From: DATAPD01 sp036265385
GTDB taxonomy: Bacteria > Acidobacteriota > Terriglobia > Terriglobales > Acidobacteriaceae
Length of the DNA: 64,000 bases
NCBI GenBank assembly: GCA_036265385.1
Contig: DATAPD010000008.1
Coordinates: 173,487-237,486 of the forward strand
Reading direction: 5' to 3'
Shown: one piece after another, positions 16,896 through 24,983 of the stretch
How the letters are laid out: each line of letters begins with the position of its first letter
How positions within the stretch are numbered: position 1 is the stretch's first letter
Notes under the pieces: generated by a model
Seen by the model: only the letters and a program-made list of their open reading frames with translations
Told to the model about the DNA's origin: nothing
Databases searched by the model: none
Translations under genes and position numbers: made by a program

Positions 16896-17159
16896 TCAGC
16901 AAGGCTTACGCGGAATGATCTCGCTGTCATAAATAAAGAACTGCGCGGAACACTGTTCTGACCCGCAGATCACCGGTAACACGCCGGCAATCTGTTTCCT
17001 TGTGATCAGTCCCAAGGTCCCGCAAGTCGGGCAGGAGAGAACGGCCCAGTACGGGTCTTCCTTCTCGCCAACCTGGCCAGCATTCTCGAGCACGAAGATT
17101 GTTCCCGGTTCCATCTGTTCGGGGATCCACTCGCTCAGAACACTTAGTTCTCCGATCAT
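16896..17159 (-). CDS. Small zinc-ribbon-like hypothetical protein
   Basis: An 87-residue protein with an excellent AGGAGG site before the ATG. Two Cys pairs (CPTC at about residue 43 and C...C in VICGSEQCSAQF) suggest a zinc ribbon. The start (MIGELSVLSEWIPEQ) is acidic and the end is RKPC. It follows the MerR regulator by 30 nt on the same strand, so the two are probably co-transcribed and controlled by the same two operators. Function unknown. Confidence 0.75.
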   Translation of the reverse strand: MIGELSVLSEWIPEQMEPGTIFVLENAGQVGEKEDPYWAVLSCPTCGTLGLITRKQIAGVLPVICGSEQCSAQFFIYDSEIIPRKPC

Positions 17160-17189
17160 TTTGCCTCCTGGAACGTTTTATCTACAAAT

Positions 17190-17660
17190 TCAGACTGCTC
17201 GACGACTGAATCTGGTCGTCCGTGCAACGGAAACATTGCCCTTCTTGCCGGTCCGGAGTTCGGCGCGAACTCGGCGAAGCGCGTCGTTCAGGCAGATGGC
17301 TAGCATCGGCTGACGCGCGTTCTTAAGGATGTTCACGATCTGTTCTGGAGAGGTCTCCAGATAGAGATCCGTTCCATCGGTCAGCAGGTGGTATTCCGAA
17401 GATCCGGATACTGTTTCCGCCAGACTTCTTCCAAATTCATGCTGCAGAAAGCGGATCACCTTGCGCATCCGCTGCAATGAAAACCCGCGTTCGCGCAGGT
17501 CACAGATCACAGCCATCGTCACCACGTCGTCCCATGAATACATGCGACGATGACCGGAGCGCGTGGGCACCACGATCTTCTTCTCGTCCCACCATTGCAA
17601 CTGGCGGGCGCTGATGCCCGTCAGCGCCATCACTTCATTGGATGTAAAACTCTTCTGCAT
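17190..17660 (-). CDS. MerR family transcriptional regulator
   Basis: A 156-residue regulator. The N-terminal winged helix is typical: FTSNEVMALTGISARQLQWWDEKKIVVPTRSGHRRMYSWDDVVTMAVICDLRERGFSLQRMRKVIRFL. The C-terminal half is short and predicted alpha/beta, with no Cys pair of metal sensors. The C-terminus is basic (TTRFSRRAV). Two near-identical palindromes start 1 nt upstream of the start codon, so it likely regulates itself and the following zinc-ribbon gene. The ligand is unknown. Confidence 0.88.
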   Translation of the reverse strand: MQKSFTSNEVMALTGISARQLQWWDEKKIVVPTRSGHRRMYSWDDVVTMAVICDLRERGFSLQRMRKVIRFLQHEFGRSLAETVSGSSEYHLLTDGTDLYLETSPEQIVNILKNARQPMLAICLNDALRRVRAELRTGKKGNVSVARTTRFSRRAV

Positions 17661-17704
17661 AAAATGTTTAAAACATTATGACGATAAAATGTTTGAAACA
17701 TTTT
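17661..17704. promoter_or_regulatory. Tandem palindromic operators for the MerR regulator
   Basis: AAAATGTTTAAAACATTAT (17661-17679) and AAAATGTTTGAAACATTTT (17686-17704) are almost the same dyad, ATGTTT-N-AAACAT, with centres 25 bp apart. They immediately precede the regulator's start on the reverse strand. The even placement on the DNA helix and close identity point to cooperative autoregulation. Confidence 0.8.
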
Positions 17705-17835
17705 AGAGCGAGATTGCGGTGTGTCAATGACGAGTCTTGCACAGGAGTGTTAATCAAAAGTATTCGGGAGTACGTTTCTCGAGAATTCTTAGCGTGTGCC
17801 GCTCACCTGGTCTGGCGTTTCCCGTCGAAAACAGG

Positions 17836-19164
17836 ATGGCGCTACAATCCAACCCTGCTATGCGATCGCAATCACACATTCACTTCGTAGTTTCGTTGCT
17901 TCTAGTTCTGGTCTGCTTTGGAATTGTCCTGCAATCACAAGAAAAGACAGCCCGCGACCTTTACGCTTCTGAGCGCCAGAAGACACGCGAGGCCTTTAAG
18001 CAAAAAGATGACAAGGGACTGCGGGACGCCTTGCTGCAATTACAGAAAGACTTCCCCGGGCGCAGCGCAATTCCAGAAGAGTTGGCGGACGTTGAGGCTC
18101 GTCTTGGCAATACCGGACAGGCGCTCGAATGGTTGAAGGCGTCCGTCGCCATGGGGCTTATACCGAAACTGGACGATAGGAGCTTTGACGCCTTGCGCAA
18201 GGCTGGAAAACTGGACGACATCGTCCAACAGATCGAGCAAAACCGCTCCTCCGTTTCTCTCTCAAAGTCGGTGTTCCGGATTGAACCACCGGATTTGATC
18301 ATCGAAGACATTGCTTACGATAAGGAAGGTCGACGTTTTCTTCTGAGTAGTGTTCACCAGCGCAAGATCATTACCTGCGGACAGGATGGCCAATGTGCGG
18401 ACTTCATCACGAGTGCCGACTCCGATTTTCAGCCTTTGTGGGGAGTACTAGCACTCAGAGTTGACCCTTCCGGAAAATATTTGTGGGCGACAACCGAGAG
18501 CCTGCCTTTCGAGATTGTGCACAACAAAGCGGAGGAAGGCCGGTGCGCCTTACTGAAAATCGACTTGAAAGCGCGGGCTCTGATTCAGCGTTACGATTGC
18601 GACCCCGGCGGACAACATGAAATGGGCGACATGACGACCGCTTCCAATGGCGATGTTTATGTTTCGGATGGCAGCTCGGGTGATCTGTTCGTTCTGCGTC
18701 ACGATCACGATAAATTGGAAAAGCTCGTTCCGAGTGGAACGTTCGTATCTCCTCAAACACCGGCGCTGAGTTCCGACGAGAAACTGCTCTATGTTCCCGA
18801 TTACGTGGCCGGAATCGCTGCAATATCGCTTACGGATCACAGCATACGGTGGTTGACGTCCACCTCTCCCGCCGCCCTCGACGGCATCGACGGCCTGTAT
18901 ACAACGAAGAATGGGCTGATCGGAATTCAGAACGGAACCGCACCCGAACGCGTTGCGGAATTCCGGCTGGAAGCCCCCGTCAAGGTAGCGAGTTGGACTG
19001 TTCTGGAAGCGAACTGGATCGGACTAGGAGATCCCACTCACGGTGTGATCGTGGGCGACGATTTCTACTTCATCACCAATAGTGGCTGGGATCGCGTCGA
19101 TCAAGGTGGCAGTATTGCGCCGGGAAAAGGAGCCGAAATCCGTAAAATGGCCCTTTTGCATTAG
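17836..19164 (+). CDS. Exported TPR/beta-propeller protein
   Basis: About 442 residues if started at ATG 17836; the frame opens at 17737 and ATG 17860 (MRSQSHIHFVV) is an alternative. A TACAAT box at 17843 makes the start uncertain. A signal or anchor helix (HFVVSLLLVLVCFGIVLQS) is followed by a helical TPR-like region (residues about 40-130, ending in LEWLKASVAMG). A six-bladed propeller of SMP-30/strictosidine synthase type follows (RRFLLSSVHQRKIITC, WGVLALRVDPSGKYLWATTE, GDVYVSDGSSGDLFVL, LSSDEKLLYVPDYVAGIAA). Likely periplasmic. Substrate unknown. It is convergent with the M48 protease gene, overlapping 4 nt. Confidence 0.78.
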   Translation: MALQSNPAMRSQSHIHFVVSLLLVLVCFGIVLQSQEKTARDLYASERQKTREAFKQKDDKGLRDALLQLQKDFPGRSAIPEELADVEARLGNTGQALEWLKASVAMGLIPKLDDRSFDALRKAGKLDDIVQQIEQNRSSVSLSKSVFRIEPPDLIIEDIAYDKEGRRFLLSSVHQRKIITCGQDGQCADFITSADSDFQPLWGVLALRVDPSGKYLWATTESLPFEIVHNKAEEGRCALLKIDLKARALIQRYDCDPGGQHEMGDMTTASNGDVYVSDGSSGDLFVLRHDHDKLEKLVPSGTFVSPQTPALSSDEKLLYVPDYVAGIAAISLTDHSIRWLTSTSPAALDGIDGLYTTKNGLIGIQNGTAPERVAEFRLEAPVKVASWTVLEANWIGLGDPTHGVIVGDDFYFITNSGWDRVDQGGSIAPGKGAEIRKMALLH

Positions 19165-20009
19165 TGTTGCGGCTGCTTCGGAGCGGGTTCCTTGATGCCG
19201 GCAACAATCTTCTTCATCTTCTGGAAATCACCTGTTTGGTAGCCATACCGCTGCCCTGGCATCCGATGAATTTCATCATCGATTGCGCGCTCGCGATTGT
19301 CCGGGTTCGGATGGGACGACAAAAACTGGAATGATCGACTTCCTCCAGTCTCAGCACCGAGCTTGTTGAAGAATCGGGCCATCTCTTCGGGGTTATAGCC
19401 TCCTTCGGCCATGATGTGAGATCCCATCAAGTCGGCTTGGCTCTCTGCGGAACGCGAGAACTTCAGCAACACACTGTTTGCTCCAAGGCCGATTCCCAGC
19501 TGGGCCAACTGCCCTGCCATCGAGCCGCCAGCCACTTGGGCACCCAAAAGCGCAGGCAACTTGATCAAATTTTGTTTCGATGCTTGATTGGTCCCGTGCC
19601 GCAGGATCACGTGCGACATCTCGTGTCCCATCACTCCGGCGAGTTCTGCCTCGTTGTCAACAGCTTTAAGCAAGCCGGTATTGATGAACATAGGCCCACC
19701 CGGCAATGCAAAGGCATTGATCGAAGGATCGGCTACAACCTCGAACGTGAACGGGAATCCGCTCTCCTGCGCCTCTTGCGAATTCGCCAACCTCTTGCCG
19801 ATCCGGTTTACGTACTCATTCAGGAATGGGTCTGAAACCATGGGCATCTGCTTACGCACCTGCGCAGCGTTTTCCTGTCCGAGTTGGACATCCTGTTCTT
19901 TCGAAAACAGGTTAAAACCCGGGCGGAAACGCGAGGGACCCTGCGCCAGCAACAAACCTGTAAGCACCAGAAGAGACAGGAGGGTTCGAGCGTGGTAATT
20001 CCGGGACAT
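19161..20009 (-). CDS. M48 family metalloprotease
   Basis: A 282-residue exported zinc protease. Start at ATG 20009 gives a signal peptide (MSRNYHARTLLSLLVLTGLLLAQ) preceded by AAAAAGG. The catalytic motif is GHEMSHVILRH (HExxH) with a third zinc ligand expected in SAESQADLMGSHIMAEGGYNP. The family start LFSKEQDVQLGQENAAQVRKQ and SSHPNPDNRERAID match BepA/YfgC-type members, which degrade or assist assembly of outer-membrane proteins. Likely periplasmic. Downstream of thiS on the same strand, but functionally unrelated. Confidence 0.9.
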   Translation of the reverse strand: MSRNYHARTLLSLLVLTGLLLAQGPSRFRPGFNLFSKEQDVQLGQENAAQVRKQMPMVSDPFLNEYVNRIGKRLANSQEAQESGFPFTFEVVADPSINAFALPGGPMFINTGLLKAVDNEAELAGVMGHEMSHVILRHGTNQASKQNLIKLPALLGAQVAGGSMAGQLAQLGIGLGANSVLLKFSRSAESQADLMGSHIMAEGGYNPEEMARFFNKLGAETGGSRSFQFLSSHPNPDNRERAIDDEIHRMPGQRYGYQTGDFQKMKKIVAGIKEPAPKQPQH

Positions 20010-20069
20010 ATTTGAACCTTTTTGGAGTGTTAGTTCCCCTTCACCCAAGAAAAGGATAGCAGGTTTTGG

Positions 20070-20282
20070 TCAACGATCTGTCGAGCCGCCGCCCACGAAT
20101 TGGACGATTTCCAGGTGATCGCCTTCATGCAGGGAAACTTCCGACCAGCTCGACCGTGGCGCGATCTCTCGGTTTAGTTCAATGGCAACGCGATCCGGTT
20201 TCATCCCGAGCTGTTCCACTAGGCCAGCAAGAGTCAAGCGAGCATCGAATTCGCGCGGTTCCCCGTTGATCTGGATTTTCAT
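20070..20282 (-). CDS. thiS: ThiS-like sulfur carrier protein
   Basis: A 70-residue ubiquitin-fold protein (MKIQINGEPREFDARLTLAGLVEQLG...VAIELNREIAPRSSWSEVSLHEGDHLEIVQFVGGG). ThiS is adenylated at its terminal Gly-Gly and delivers sulfur for the thiazole of thiamin. Start at ATG 20282 is set by homology. Unusually, four residues (STDR) follow the GlyGlyGly, whereas the family normally ends at the glycines. The tail would have to be removed, or the gene may be inactive or the sequence altered. No other thiamin genes are nearby. Confidence 0.85.
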   Translation of the reverse strand: MKIQINGEPREFDARLTLAGLVEQLGMKPDRVAIELNREIAPRSSWSEVSLHEGDHLEIVQFVGGGSTDR

Positions 20283-20289
20283 GGGGTGG

Positions 20290-20880
20290 TCACGCTTCGA
20301 TTTTGCGCAGGCGAAATTTTCGAGTGGCACTGCGACCGGCATGTGCTGCTTGCACCAGAACGGAAGAATCGGGGAGACCTGACTCGTCCACCTCAACGCG
20401 CAGCTCGGCTTTTCCGCCGGCGTCTGTGATTACCTGCGTATAGAAAGGAGCCGCGTCGTTACGTGCAAACCGAAACGTCAACCTTGCACCAGGGACTGCG
20501 GTGCCGCCTTCCGTAACTCGAAATTGCATGAGCAGGCTGCGATCGTTGTATACAGAGTTAGCGTTTAGCCATTCCACATCCAACTCTTTGATGGTGGCGA
20601 GAGTTTCGGGAGTGTCGCGCTTGTCGAGAATGCCGTCCACTTTTCCATCGCGGATCGCATCCAGCACCGTGCGATGCTGGTCGCGCAACATCTGCTCTTT
20701 CTTTTGATCGTTGAATCCTTCTTCGGCTCGCTTGTCCGCGTAGGAAACTGCACGTTTCCCGATACAGCGCCCGCGCACAAACACCTGGGTCTGCAGTGTG
20801 AGCTCGTTTTCGCGAGCTTCGCTTTGCACGTGATAGACGGTGTCTCCGTGCTTGATGTCAGTGTTAAACCCGAAGATCAT
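20290..20880 (-). CDS. Conserved protein of unknown function (196 aa)
   Basis: A 196-residue soluble protein. The N-terminal third (GFNTDIKHGDTVYHVQSEARENELTLQTQVFVRGRCIGKRAVSY) is a compact beta-rich domain. It is followed by a helical section (FNDQKKEQMLRDQHRTVLDAI) and then an Ig-like beta domain at the C-terminus (TVPGARLTFRF..., DAGGKAELRVEVDE). No signal peptide or catalytic motif is evident. It ends 7 nt before thiS and runs divergently from the nuo operon. I do not recognise its function. Confidence 0.75.
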   Translation of the reverse strand: MIFGFNTDIKHGDTVYHVQSEARENELTLQTQVFVRGRCIGKRAVSYADKRAEEGFNDQKKEQMLRDQHRTVLDAIRDGKVDGILDKRDTPETLATIKELDVEWLNANSVYNDRSLLMQFRVTEGGTAVPGARLTFRFARNDAAPFYTQVITDAGGKAELRVEVDESGLPDSSVLVQAAHAGRSATRKFRLRKIEA

Positions 20881-20952
20881 GAAGGTCCGACGTGTTCAAT
20901 GTGGAAAAAATCTGATCCGAAAATTACACACGCGTAAAACTCCGTGCGTTGC

Positions 20953-20986
20953 TTGACACTACCGAATGTGAACTCTAATCTAGAAT
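20953..20986 (+). promoter_or_regulatory. Likely promoter of the nuo operon
   Basis: TTGACA (20953-20958) matches a sigma-70 -35 element exactly. Several -10-like boxes (TCTAAT, TAATCT, TAGAAT) lie at 20974-20986. The nuoA ATG at 21027 follows at a suitable distance. This argues against an in-frame upstream ATG at 20985. Confidence 0.65.
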
Positions 20987-21026
20987 GTTTACGCTGTACT
21001 TGGCGCGATTATATATAGCTCTCATC

Positions 21027-21422
21027 ATGCCCGACAATTACTTCGCCCGTTACCTGCCGCTTCTGATTCACCTCATTGTAGTGGGTGTGGTGGCCGGGGC
21101 TATTGTCACTCTTTCTTGGATTATCGGTTATCGCCGCCCCACACGAGCAAAGCTTTCTCCATATGAATGCGGTATGACGCCCGTTGGCGATGCCCGCGAG
21201 CGCTTCTCTGTTAAGTTCTACATGGTCGCGATGCTTTTCATCCTTTTCGATGTCGAGGCAGTCTTCCTTTATCCCTGGGCCGTGATCCTCAAAGAACTCA
21301 AAATGTTTGGCTTTTGGGAGATGTTGGTCTATATCGCGATCGTCCTCGTCGGGTTCTTCTACGTCTGGAAAAAGGGCGTGCTCGATTGGAACCAGATTAC
21401 GACCCGGCGAGGTGATGTCTGA
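21027..21422 (+). CDS. nuoA: NADH-quinone oxidoreductase subunit A
   Basis: A 131-residue membrane subunit of complex I, with three membrane helices. LSPYECGMTPVGDARERFSVKFY is the conserved loop that contacts subunits D and H, and FDVEAVFLYPW carries the conserved Asp/Glu pair. The start is chosen at ATG 21027 (MPDNYFARYLP), because the promoter lies just upstream; ATG 20985 is in frame but improbable. It overlaps the nuoC start (ATG within TGATG), so there is no room for nuoB between the two genes. Confidence 0.95.
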   Translation: MPDNYFARYLPLLIHLIVVGVVAGAIVTLSWIIGYRRPTRAKLSPYECGMTPVGDARERFSVKFYMVAMLFILFDVEAVFLYPWAVILKELKMFGFWEMLVYIAIVLVGFFYVWKKGVLDWNQITTRRGDV

Positions 21423-21919
21423 TGCCTCTGGCTCCAGCGATCACCGACATCCAAGAACTGAAATCTCATCCGGCGTTGGCTGCACTGCTGGCATGGAAAG
21501 AGTCTGCTGTCACGGCGGTAAAGTTTGACCGCGAGGAGCTAACTATTTGGGTGGATCGTGGTGCGATTCGCGACGCTTGTGCTGTCCTGCGCGATGACCC
21601 TCAGTGTCCCTTCAACTACCTGTCTGACGTCACCTGTGTCGATTGGTATCCGGCTGAACCCCGCTTTGAAGTCGTCTATCACCTCTTCTCGATCCGAGAA
21701 AAAGAACGTGTACGCCTGAAAGTTAAATTGAGTGGCGACAGTCCTAACGTCGAATCTGTGTTTTCCGTTTGGCCCGCCTCAAACAATTTTGAGCGTGAGA
21801 TCTACGACTTATTCGGAGTGCGGTTTTCCGGCCATCCGAACCTCGAACGTCTTCTGATGCCCAACGATTGGGAGGGCTATCCGCTGCGCAAGGATTATCC
21901 GGTGGAGGGTTATCGTTAG
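21422..21919 (+). CDS. nuoC: NADH-quinone oxidoreductase subunit C
   Basis: A 165-residue peripheral-arm subunit of complex I. The conserved end ANNFEREIYDLFGVRFSGHPNLERLLMPNDWEGYPLRKDYPVEGYR identifies it. It contacts NuoD near the quinone site. In many bacteria it follows nuoB; here it overlaps nuoA by one base and precedes nuoD by 3 nt. Confidence 0.96.
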   Translation: MPLAPAITDIQELKSHPALAALLAWKESAVTAVKFDREELTIWVDRGAIRDACAVLRDDPQCPFNYLSDVTCVDWYPAEPRFEVVYHLFSIREKERVRLKVKLSGDSPNVESVFSVWPASNNFEREIYDLFGVRFSGHPNLERLLMPNDWEGYPLRKDYPVEGYR

Positions 21920-21922
21920 GCC

Positions 21923-23128
21923 ATGACGACTCTCCCCCCAACTCCAGTCGCCGAGCCCGATCAGGACAAAACTCTTGTCCTGAACATGGGTCCGCAGCAT
22001 CCGTCCACGCATGGTGTATTACGGCTGCTGCTCGAAATTGACGGTGAGACTGTCATCCGCCTGCGGCCCGATATTGGATACCTCCATACCGGCATTGAGA
22101 AAACTTGCGAAGCCAAGTTTTACCAGCAGGTTGTTCCGCTAACGGATCGGATCGATTATCTCTGTCCGCTGATCGATAACCTCGCTTACTGCGAGGCGGT
22201 GGAGAAACTTCTCGGACTCGAAATACCACCCAAGGCACAATGGATTCGCGTTCTGCTTAGCGAACTAACGCGTATCAATTCGCACCTCGTCTGGCTCGGA
22301 ACACATGCGCTTGATATTGGCGCCATGACTGTCTTCCTGTACTGCTTCCGCGAGCGGGAAGACGTTCTGCGTATTTTCGAAATGGTTTCCGGCCAGCGGA
22401 TGATGACGTCTTATTTCCGCATCGGTGGACTTGCACTGGAACCTCCCCTAGGATTCTTCGACCGCGTGAAAAAATTTGTGGATATGTTCCCAGCGCGGGT
22501 GGATGAGTATGAAGATCTTTTGACCGGAAATCCCATCTGGGGCATGCGCACAAAAGGAGTCGCATACCTCAGCCCCGAAGACGCCGTCGCTCTTGGAGCA
22601 ACCGGACCAACTCTACGCGGAAGCGGCGTCGACATTGACTTGCGTCGCGACGCCCCCTACAGCGGCTACGAGAACTTCAAATTCAAAGTGCCTGTCTCCA
22701 AGGACGGCGATGTGTTCGCTCGTTACATGTGCCGTGTACAGGAGCTTCGAGAATCGAATTCAATTGTTCAGCAAGCACTCGCTGGCATGCCTGAAGGGGC
22801 GATCAAAGCGGATGCTCCGAAGGTCGTGCTTCCTGATCGCGAAAAGATGAAGACGCAGATGGAAGCGCTCATCTATCACTTCAAAATCATAACTGAGGGG
22901 TTCACGGTTCCCCCCGGCGAGGTGTATCAAGCTGTTGAGTCACCTCGCGGAGAGATGGGCTACTACGTTGTTAGCGATGGCACCGCAAAACCGTATCGCG
23001 TTCATATGCGCGGACCGTCGTTCGCCAATTTGCAGGTCCTACAAAAGATGTGTGAGGGTCGGCTGATTGCAGACGTGGTCGCGGCCATTGGGAGCATTGA
23101 TATCGTGCTGGGAGACATCGATCGCTAG
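21923..23128 (+). CDS. nuoD: NADH-quinone oxidoreductase subunit D
   Basis: A 401-residue subunit that forms, with the (missing) NuoB, the quinone-binding pocket of complex I. Diagnostic motifs: LNMGPQHPSTHGVLRLLLEIDGETV (quinone-site His), IGYLHTGIEKTCEAK, DIDLRRDAPYSGYENFKFKVP and the C-terminus SIDIVLGDIDR. It is structurally related to the large subunit of NiFe hydrogenases. It abuts nuoE directly. Confidence 0.97.
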   Translation: MTTLPPTPVAEPDQDKTLVLNMGPQHPSTHGVLRLLLEIDGETVIRLRPDIGYLHTGIEKTCEAKFYQQVVPLTDRIDYLCPLIDNLAYCEAVEKLLGLEIPPKAQWIRVLLSELTRINSHLVWLGTHALDIGAMTVFLYCFREREDVLRIFEMVSGQRMMTSYFRIGGLALEPPLGFFDRVKKFVDMFPARVDEYEDLLTGNPIWGMRTKGVAYLSPEDAVALGATGPTLRGSGVDIDLRRDAPYSGYENFKFKVPVSKDGDVFARYMCRVQELRESNSIVQQALAGMPEGAIKADAPKVVLPDREKMKTQMEALIYHFKIITEGFTVPPGEVYQAVESPRGEMGYYVVSDGTAKPYRVHMRGPSFANLQVLQKMCEGRLIADVVAAIGSIDIVLGDIDR

Positions 23129-23611
23129 ATGAAATTTTCTGACGAGTTCGAAGCTCGCTTCGCCCAAATGTTGACGCATTATCCGACGAAGCGCTCTGTC
23201 CTTGTTCCGACATTGCTTTACGCCCAGGACGAGATCGGCTTCCTGAGCGATGACGTAATTCTTGAGATTGCCGGGCGGCTTGAACTCACCGAACTGGATG
23301 TACGCAACGTAATCAGTTACTACTCGATGCTAACCACCAAGCCTCGCGGAAAGTACAACGTACAGGTTTGCACAAACATCGCCTGCATGGTTCGAGGTGG
23401 TGGAGACATGCTCGAACACTGCAAGAAGAAATTAGGTGTAGGCCACAAGGGCACAACCGAGGACGGTTTCTTCTCGCTGGAAGAAGTGGAATGCATTGGC
23501 GCCTGCAGTTGGGCGCCCGCGATGCAGGTGAACTACGACTTCCACGAGAATTTAACGGTCGATAAGCTCGACAAGGTTTTGGACGACTACAAGAAAAAAG
23601 CAGCACAGTAG
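23129..23611 (+). CDS. nuoE: NADH-quinone oxidoreductase subunit E
   Basis: A 160-residue thioredoxin-fold subunit of the NADH-oxidising module. It binds the [2Fe-2S] cluster N1a through CTNIAC and CIGAC (VQVCTNIACMVRGG ... ECIGACSWAPAMQVN). It starts directly after nuoD and ends 2 nt before nuoF. Confidence 0.96.
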   Translation: MKFSDEFEARFAQMLTHYPTKRSVLVPTLLYAQDEIGFLSDDVILEIAGRLELTELDVRNVISYYSMLTTKPRGKYNVQVCTNIACMVRGGGDMLEHCKKKLGVGHKGTTEDGFFSLEEVECIGACSWAPAMQVNYDFHENLTVDKLDKVLDDYKKKAAQ

Positions 23612-23613
23612 AA

Positions 23614-24936
23614 ATGGCAGATCTGGTTTCCCATCCCGACGAAGTATGCGTTGTTTCGAAACGCTTCGGCAAAGGTGCGGCCAACATCGGCCGTTACCTT
23701 GAGCTTGATGGCTACAAGGCCATTCAGAAAGCGCTCTCGATGCAGCCGGATGCGATCATCAACGATGTGAAGAATTCCAATCTTCGCGGACGCGGCGGGG
23801 CTGGTTTTTCTACGGGAATGAAGTGGTCGTTTGTCCCCAAGCAGTCGAACAAGCCGAAGTATGTTCTTTGCAACGGCGATGAGAGCGAGCCGGGAACATG
23901 TAAAGACCGTTTGATCTTTGAACATGACCCACACGCCGTGATCGAGGGCGTGATGATTGCAGCGCTCGCGGTGGGTTCTCACACCGGTTACATCTATATC
24001 CGCGGGGAGTACCGCTACCTCTCTGTCATCATGCAGAAAGCGTTGGCAGATGCCTACGCGAAAGGGTTTCTCGGCAAGAACATCTTCGGCAGCGGATACG
24101 ATCTTGATATTTACTGGCACGGGGGTGCCGGAGCTTACGAAGTTGGAGAAGAGTCCGCGCTTATGGAATCGCTTGAGGGAAAGCGCGGCATCCCTCGCAT
24201 CCGCCCACCGTTCCCTGCAGTGGTCGGTCTATGGGGCGGACCGACTGTCATTAATAATGCTGAGACACTGGCGAGCGTTCCACACATCATTCTTGGGGGA
24301 GCAGAGTGGTACGCAAATCTGGGCCCTCCGAAGAATGGTGGTACGCGGCTATTCTGCCTGAGTGGAAACCTCAATAAACCAGGAGTTTACGAGCTTCCTC
24401 TCGGCTACAACTTGAAAAAGATGATCTACGATGTCGGCGGCGGTATCCCCAACGGCCGTGAACTGAAAGGTGTCGTACCTGGCGGTTCCTCAGTCCCAGT
24501 TCTTCTGCCGAATGAGATCGATCTCTCAATGGACTTCGATTCAGTGATGAAGGCCGGTTCGATGTTGGGCTCAGGCGGCGTAGTCGTTTTCGATGACACC
24601 ACCTGCGTCGTAAAGTTCGCGCTACGTACCATCAAGTTTTATCAACATGAAAGTTGTGGATGGTGCATTCCCTGCCGTGAAGGAACCGATTGGTTGAAAA
24701 AAACTCTCACTCGCTTCCACGCCGGGGCGGGGCTGAAAAAAGATATCGATAACATTCAGTATCTTGCCGAGAACATGCTTGGCCGGACTTTCTGCCCGCT
24801 GGGCGATGCGGCTGCCATGCCGATCATTGCTTTTGTGAAAAAATTCCGCAAGGAATTTGAAGACCATCTGGAAGGACGGCCGTGTCCGTTTGAAAAAGCG
24901 GGTGGCGTTGAGCAGTTGCCCGTGTTAACGCAGTGA
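23614..24936 (+). CDS. nuoF: NADH-quinone oxidoreductase subunit F
   Basis: A 440-residue subunit carrying FMN, the NADH site and [4Fe-4S] cluster N3. The FMN/NADH motif is NLRGRGGAGFSTGMKWSFVP with GAGAYEVGEESALMESLEG. The N3 ligands are ESCGWCIPCREGTDWL and TFCPLGDA. It is where NADH delivers electrons in the cytoplasm. It ends 47 nt before nuoG, the largest gap within the E-F-G group. Confidence 0.97.
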   Translation: MADLVSHPDEVCVVSKRFGKGAANIGRYLELDGYKAIQKALSMQPDAIINDVKNSNLRGRGGAGFSTGMKWSFVPKQSNKPKYVLCNGDESEPGTCKDRLIFEHDPHAVIEGVMIAALAVGSHTGYIYIRGEYRYLSVIMQKALADAYAKGFLGKNIFGSGYDLDIYWHGGAGAYEVGEESALMESLEGKRGIPRIRPPFPAVVGLWGGPTVINNAETLASVPHIILGGAEWYANLGPPKNGGTRLFCLSGNLNKPGVYELPLGYNLKKMIYDVGGGIPNGRELKGVVPGGSSVPVLLPNEIDLSMDFDSVMKAGSMLGSGGVVVFDDTTCVVKFALRTIKFYQHESCGWCIPCREGTDWLKKTLTRFHAGAGLKKDIDNIQYLAENMLGRTFCPLGDAAAMPIIAFVKKFRKEFEDHLEGRPCPFEKAGGVEQLPVLTQ

Positions 24937-24983
24937 GTTTCTTATTGGGTAGTCGAAGACCAAATGATGATTTCTGATTTCCT

